Assembly (NCBI GenBank): GCA_028751875.1
Contig: CM054159.1
Coordinates: 15,296,632 to 15,360,631, forward strand
Length of the DNA stretch: 64,000 nt
Origin: Rapana venosa
Taxonomy: Eukaryota; Mollusca; Gastropoda; Neogastropoda; Muricidae
Direction of reading: 5' to 3'
The notes beneath the pieces are model-generated. The model was not told where the DNA came from. It did no database searches and saw only the letters and a program-made list of their open reading frames with translations. The stretch's first letter is position 1. The number at the start of each line of letters is the position of its first letter. Shown here piece after piece: positions 59,171 to 64,000 of this stretch. The position numbers and the translations under genes were made by a program.

Positions 59171-60185
59171 TAGATGGATCATTCTCTCCTCAAATTTTTT
59201 TATTTTTTTCATAAGTGTCTATGCTCCGATGGGGATCTGTGGCTCGTTTGTGACTGTCGTTGGCTTCAGCATTATCCAGTGCATTCAGATATCTCAGTTT
59301 CTTCCCAAAGGGTTATTAGTGGTTGCTTAGAAGTGGTGTTGTTTGGTTGTGCTGATTGTTATTGTTTTTTTATGTTGATGCGAACCGTCCACAGGTTTTA
59401 ACCCTTGTGGGCTTTAGTTATCTAAGAGTTCATTCGTGCTCTCAAAATCTGCAGGCTCAGTTATTTCTTACCCCACTCTGTATTTCGTGTTGCTGGGATC
59501 ATTGATCTTTTCTTGGTAGGTACTGATATGCTCTACAGTCTTTCTGCTAACAGCCGTGTTTTTTAAAACTTTTTCATACAGTGTTGCTTGAGGAGATCTG
59601 GTGGTTTGCATGGGGTATACCCTCTTTTTTTTTTGCTTCTCATGCTTTAGTACTAACTGAAATTAAATGCTACTTTAAACTCTTTACATCATCGCACTGG
59701 AATAAGTCATGCGGATATTTTTATTGGTTCCAATGTTCTATTGATTTCTTGACAAAGAAACTGAGTTGCGGTTAGGATCACTCTTTTCAGTAAGGGGCTA
59801 CTGATCATTTATACCTAGAGATACGTCCAATACAGTTAAGAGGGATACTTAGACCTTCATTTCATTCTGATTTGTGTCATGTGCGGTAAGTATAAAAGGT
59901 CTATTTGGTTGAGTATCAATTTGGCTTCTTGTTGATGAAGGAGGGTTATTAATGCGACTTGTGTGAAGGTAAATAGATCTGCATATTAGCTTTTGTGTGT
60001 AGGAACAGCCAACTTCTTTGCTACGTCGGAACGAACTTCTTTACTCCTGCTGCAATGTCTCAGTTTTTTTTATTGCCGCCTAGTACTTTCCAGTACCATT
60101 TTGGTGTTTCCTGTGTAGTAGAATTTTTAGTAGATTTTAGAGAGGAGGAGTTTTTTAGCTCATTGTTCTAATTATAATAAGTAAT
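59171..60185. other. T-rich DNA, no gene recognised
   Basis: T-rich on this strand, which is what a minus-strand A-rich coding region would look like. Minus-strand frames are all short and I cannot identify a protein. Another broken element gene may be hidden here. Confidence 0.35.
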
Positions 60186-60189
60186 AAAA

Positions 60190-60690
60190 AAAAAAAAAAA
60201 ATAATTGCTATGTGGTTTTAACCAACCTTCTGTGCTAGAAATATACTTTATGTCAATACCCAACCCACAATAAACAGCAATCTCGCCGTCTTCTGTGTTT
60301 CAGTGGGTTGATTAATAATCACGAAAAGCTGTGGCTTAGTAGTAATCTAATAGGAGGATATTTGTTTGCCTGTCATCAATGTAGTTACTCTTTTATTGCC
60401 CGGTCAACATCACAGAAAATGTTTTTGAAGTTTGTCCTTGTTCACGCAAGGTTTTTCATTTAATTAAAGTCTAACTGAGCAAATCTTTGTCGCTTTCGTT
60501 TTTCTGGCCTTTGTGCGCTGGTCTGTTGTTCTTTGCTTTATCATGTTCTCTTCCCTTTCTTAGTCTGTATGATAGTTTAGAAAAAAGTATTTGCTTGCTG
60601 CCTGTAAAAGCAAGTTCGTTAATACAAGCACCACCAACCATCATCATAACTAAAGAAGCCATTTTTATTTATGGACTAATATTTGTCTGG
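60190..60690 (-). pseudogene. Small conserved virus-like element protein with N-terminal hydrophobic segment
   Basis: The open part (60,662-60,471, 63 codons) starts with a hydrophobic run and 'GGACINELAFTGS' at 60,597-60,635, followed by a basic, charged stretch ('REHDKAKNNRPAHKGQKNE'). In shifted frames a 'DVDRAI' motif follows at 60,394-60,411 and a second hydrophobic segment near 60,190-60,260. This order (GG-containing membrane-like N-terminus, charged helix, DVD motif, hydrophobic C-terminus) is that of an uncharacterised protein I remember from the same class of capsid/PolB elements. Function is unknown; a membrane or virion role is a guess. It is frameshifted at least twice. Confidence 0.5.
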
Positions 60691-60699
60691 AAATGAATT

Positions 60700-61980
60700 C
60701 CCTGCTCTTAACCACATAAAAGTCTTTTTTGCAGCAAATGATGCTGTTACTGCACAACTACTTGGCGCTGGTCTTCAAAGTCTAGTTTCCTAAATCAAGC
60801 AGGCATCATTTTAGGAAGACCTCCTTTCCTAACTTAGTTATAGCCTACCTAAGATTGCACAAATACGGAGCGTGGTAGAACCAGATTGAATATGCAGTCT
60901 TTTGTTACTCAAATTTTTCTACTTATGTATTAAATTATTTATTTATATCTATTTATACATATTGAATGGATCGTTGTCAGCGCTGTTTTGCTTTGAATGG
61001 TTGTGGAGCCTTGTTGTGGTCTGTGGTTTGGCTTTTGTTTCTTGTGCGGTTCCTTGTCTTGCTGGTTTGCTTGCTTGCTCCATACTCTATAGGCTGTTTG
61101 TTAACCAATTCCCTAGTGTTATACATATATTAAGTAAGATGAAATGTTTGTTTTTGGAGGTTGGTTGGTTCTTATTTTCCATTTTTCTGTGTTCTATAGG
61201 CATATGTTTTTCTCCATGTTTTCTCCAGAAAGAATCTTTTAGCTATCTTTGCTTAGGCACTGCCACCTAAGTTTTTTTCTGTCCGATTCACTTCTGCGCT
61301 AACCTCCTTGCCAGCTTCAACTTCCCAGTTTCTTTGTTACAGATGTCACTTGTGAAAGAGGAGCAGGTTGCGCTCTTGGTTCTTGACATTATCCCTGCGT
61401 GTTTTATGTTGGTTCGTTGGCAGTGTTCATGTTCTCCATCTTTCTCTATGTGGTTAATTTTATATGGTTTTTAACAGTTATCATAACTAGCAGCTACTGG
61501 TCGGCTAACAGCGAGCCAAACGGTAAATACAATTCGCAAGCAAGTGTCTACGCTGCGCGTTCTAGACAAATATAGGATCTGTGAGGATGGTCATATGCTA
61601 AGTCGAGCTTCTGAGTCACATTTAAAGACAATACATTGTTGCCTTTGGCTTATAGACCAATAACTGTATGCCCATTGGATGTTCACCATTTTTGCCCCAA
61701 GAAGAGATTCTACCTTATTATAACTTTAATAATGTCTTGTGGTGATTACTGCTGAAACCTGTTTCTTACTGTTAGGTTGTGGTTACCTTATTTGTAATGC
61801 TTTGTTTTACCACAAGCAGCAAGAGAGTACATCTTCTCCTATCTTATCCAGTAGGCTTTCTCATTGTATTTCTTCGTGACTAGAACCAGTTGATGTATCA
61901 ACAAAAGTTTCGTCCGCAATTCATTATGTTGTCTATCTTTTCATTTTATTTTTGTGTAAAAATAATTGTTTTGTGTTTCT
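60700..61980. other. Unassigned T-rich DNA
   Basis: Contains a 122-codon Leu/Phe/Cys-rich plus-strand frame (60,902-61,270) that looks like the antisense of A-rich DNA rather than a gene. Nothing else is identified. Confidence 0.35.
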
Positions 61981-61984
61981 TGAC

Positions 61985-62190
61985 AAGGTGTTGATAAGTG
62001 GTTGATTATGTTTGTTGATGGGGAATTGTTTTATTTCTTGGACAAGTTCTTAATTATAGTTCTTGTTTTAGGTTATTGATTAAGTTTTTGATAAGGTCTT
62101 TGGGTTAAGTTCTTGGTAGTTCCTTGTATTTGTTGTTAATAAGTTCTTGGAAAGGTTCTTGCCTAAGTTTTTGTAATTTGTTTATTTTAA
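61985..62190. repeat. Degenerate repeat of 'aagttcttg'-type units
   Basis: 'aagttcttg', 'aggttcttg', 'aagtttttg' and 'aaggtcttt' recur every 10-35 bp over about 200 bp. The period is irregular. Confidence 0.6.
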
Positions 62191-62194
62191 TAAT

Positions 62195-62402
62195 GTTAAG
62201 TTATAGTTTTAGCATAAAATTCCCATAATTTTATAGTTTTACCATCAATAAATAAATTTAGTTTTACTTTCTGATTTTAGTATGGAGAGATGGGAAAAAA
62301 AAAAAAAAAGCGTGCGATTCAAGGGTGGTTTAAAAACTGCTTATTTTTGTTTTATAAAAACATGCAAGTTTTTGGTTTTCGATGAGGCGCGTAACGTTGC
62401 AT
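62195..62402 (+). repeat. Diverged third copy of the 372-bp repeat's middle part
   Basis: Aligns with about 47,340-47,520. Shared anchors include 'taccatcaa…aataaa', 'agagat.ggaaaa', 'gattcaag' / 'aattcaag', 'gatgaggcgc' and 'aacgttgca'. Unlike copies 1 and 2 it has substitutions and indels, so it is an independent, older copy. Confidence 0.65.
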
Positions 62403-62849
62403 GTGTTTTGGAAAATCAAATGATATAATCACTGCAATTTCATTTTCTTTTCTCCAGCTATTTTTTTTTTTATAAAAAGAAATACTATTGATTCGAACAA
62501 AACAAAAATTGTGATTTAGATAAGTGCCGGGGAAAACCATGACTGTACTACCCAATGTACCAATGTATTTCAGGTGCAGTTATGAATGGTGGAGATTTCT
62601 TTTACGGGGAAAAAGACCGGGGTTAGAGGAGCTTCAAGTTTTACATGGGTCGTAATGCTTGTGTGAAGTGATTATTCTTTTGTTGGGGTCCTCGACCAGG
62701 ACGCTAGCAGGTGGTTTAAGAAGTGTAATGAGGTCTTTCGATTTGGGGCTGATCGGGGTCCTGCAGTGATCACTTGGAAGCGCACAAAGTAGATTGTGGT
62801 AAACGTGTGTACTATCATGGATGAAGGAGCAGTGGTGCTTCTTGCGCAA
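62352..62849 (-). other. Two adjacent minus-strand open frames, unrecognised
   Basis: Frames 62,849-62,634 (71 codons) and 62,555-62,352 (67 codons) are protein-like in composition ('DSTHVYHNLLCALPSDHC' in the first). The second overlaps the diverged repeat. No family is recognised. They may be remnants of one broken gene. Confidence 0.25.
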
Positions 62850-63628
62850 CTAGAATCATTGAGGTTGACTAGTCAAAGTCACAAACTTTTCCAAAATGAA
62901 TGACTGTATTAACGTATAAATGAAGTTAGTGAATAAGCGAGGCGACGTAGCAGGCATTGAAAGCAGGTGAAAAACGTTTTTATACGCCTATATACAAAGT
63001 CATGGTGCAAGTCAGACCAGATCCATCGGTTAGCAGTTCAACCCGTTTTTATTTTTAGGAAATCCATTTAATTTTTGTTAGCGGCACAGCACGAATGTGC
63101 AGTTTTATGAATAATCTCATTGAGAAGCTCGCAGAAGATCCTGGGGTGTTTTAGGTAGGGTGAGAGGTTGTTGAGAGGTTGTTCTGATTCTGACGAATTA
63201 TCTGACATTAACTTTAACAAACTAAGGAATGGTTAAGGTAAGATAATTCAAACACTTTTTTTATTGAAAAGCCTACGCTCGTCTTAACTGGCATGCCTTA
63301 ACACTGGGAACAAATGGACAGACAGCTAGTCCTAGGGCTCGGTTGTAAACAACATAGAGTTCTTTATGAAATGCTTCGCACTTCTTCACTTGTCTATGCA
63401 TCACACTGGGAAATGACCAAGACAGAGGGCTTCGTGTTGCTAACAACATGAGTTCTGAGCGGAAAATGTCGTTAACTGTTACTATTCTGATGATTCTATC
63501 TAGTATTGTGAATTGGGGGGAAAGGTATGTACATGTCTGATATGTCTTATGGGTGGCGGGAGGACACCCTTTTAGCGCTAACTATTTGAAATATATGTTA
63601 TTCTGTTGTCAAAAGCCTATTGACCTCC
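62850..63628. other. Unassigned DNA before the second repeat copy
   Basis: Normal composition, no identified gene. It ends at the abrupt start of the repeat at 63,629. Confidence 0.45.
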
Positions 63629-64000
63629 TTATTGTGGTGTCATTCAAATGCTGCGGGCGAGGTGGGATGTGTCTTCCTACCCCTTTTCTTTACTCCCTCT
63701 TCAACTCTTTTTTTCTGTGGACCAGTATTGCATTTAAATTCCTTATTTTTATTAGTTGTACCATCAAAAATAAATTAGTATTTTTTTCAGTTTTTAGTAG
63801 TAGAGAGATAGGAAAAGGGAATTCAAGATTTGTTGACTAGTTTTAAAACTAAATCGCCCGCAAAGTTTTGAGTCCCGATGAGGCGCAGCAGAAACGGCCT
63901 CAACGTTGCAGAGAAGGAGGTTTGGTATACAAATTATCGGCAAAGGTGCTTGATTGCCCCTTTTTTGCTATCTCTTGGATCTGAAACATCGATGCCAGCG
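63629..64000 (+). repeat. Direct repeat, copy 2, runs off the window
   Basis: Identical to 47,245-47,616. The offset is exactly 16,384 bp along the whole visible length. Whether the match continues past the window is unknown. If it does, this is the start of a second tandem copy of a 16,384-bp unit. Confidence 0.97.

Noticed and set aside
47245..63628. A ~16.4-kb unit as an inserted mitochondrial genome
   Set aside because: The size is suggestive, but no cytochrome oxidase, cytochrome b, NADH dehydrogenase, rRNA or tRNA sequence was recognised. The recognisable genes are a polymerase and a LINE.
47245..64000. Direct repeats as LTRs of an LTR retrotransposon or as Polinton terminal repeats
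   Set aside because: Polinton ends are inverted, not direct. No gag-pol, primer-binding site or polypurine tract was seen next to the repeats, and 16.4 kb is too long for a usual LTR element.

Overview
This is eukaryotic, almost certainly animal, repeat-rich non-coding DNA. The best guess is a marine gastropod mollusc. The evidence is tRNA-derived SINEs of a type I associate with caenogastropods, RTE-like endonuclease/reverse-transcriptase LINEs, and very abundant (GA)n, (GT)n, (ATGT)n and (CTT)n microsatellites. I see no intact host protein-coding gene, no rRNA, no CRISPR array and no bacterial operon. Family names come from motifs read by eye, not from a search.

Layout. 1-13.5 kb is intergenic DNA with microsatellites, a decayed ~70-bp minisatellite and copies of three SINE families. 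13.59-24.66 kb is an ~11-kb unit: a paired repeat, a nearly full-length but broken RTE-like LINE on the minus strand, a ~22-bp CRE-like minisatellite, the 3' part of a second LINE, a 27-bp minisatellite, a (CTT)n tract, (GA)n/(GT)n blocks and a truncated SINE. 24.66-35.0 kb repeats that unit in the same order and orientation, but peppered with deletions and homopolymer errors, so it looks like an unpolished or false duplication. 35-44.5 kb holds simple repeats, two convergent LINE 3' ends (37.9-39.4 kb), a long (ATGT)n tract and two short minisatellites. A 500-N scaffold gap follows (44,566-45,065).

The contig to the right of the gap (45.07-64 kb) is different. It has almost no microsatellites and carries broken genes of a Maverick/Polinton-like, virus-related element: a major-capsid-like protein (minus), a divergently transcribed unknown gene (plus), a type-B DNA polymerase (plus) apparently split by an RTE-like LINE, and a small conserved membrane-like protein (minus). 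Together these would supply a capsid and self-replication, but every gene carries frameshifts or stops. I found no integrase, packaging ATPase, protease or terminal inverted repeat.

The same contig has two extraordinary features. One is a set of tracts essentially lacking G on the given strand, including 1,522 bp with none at all. The other is a perfect direct repeat of at least 372 bp whose copies start exactly 16,384 (2^14) bp apart, with the second copy running off the window. Both need to be tested as sequencing or assembly artefacts before any biological reading.
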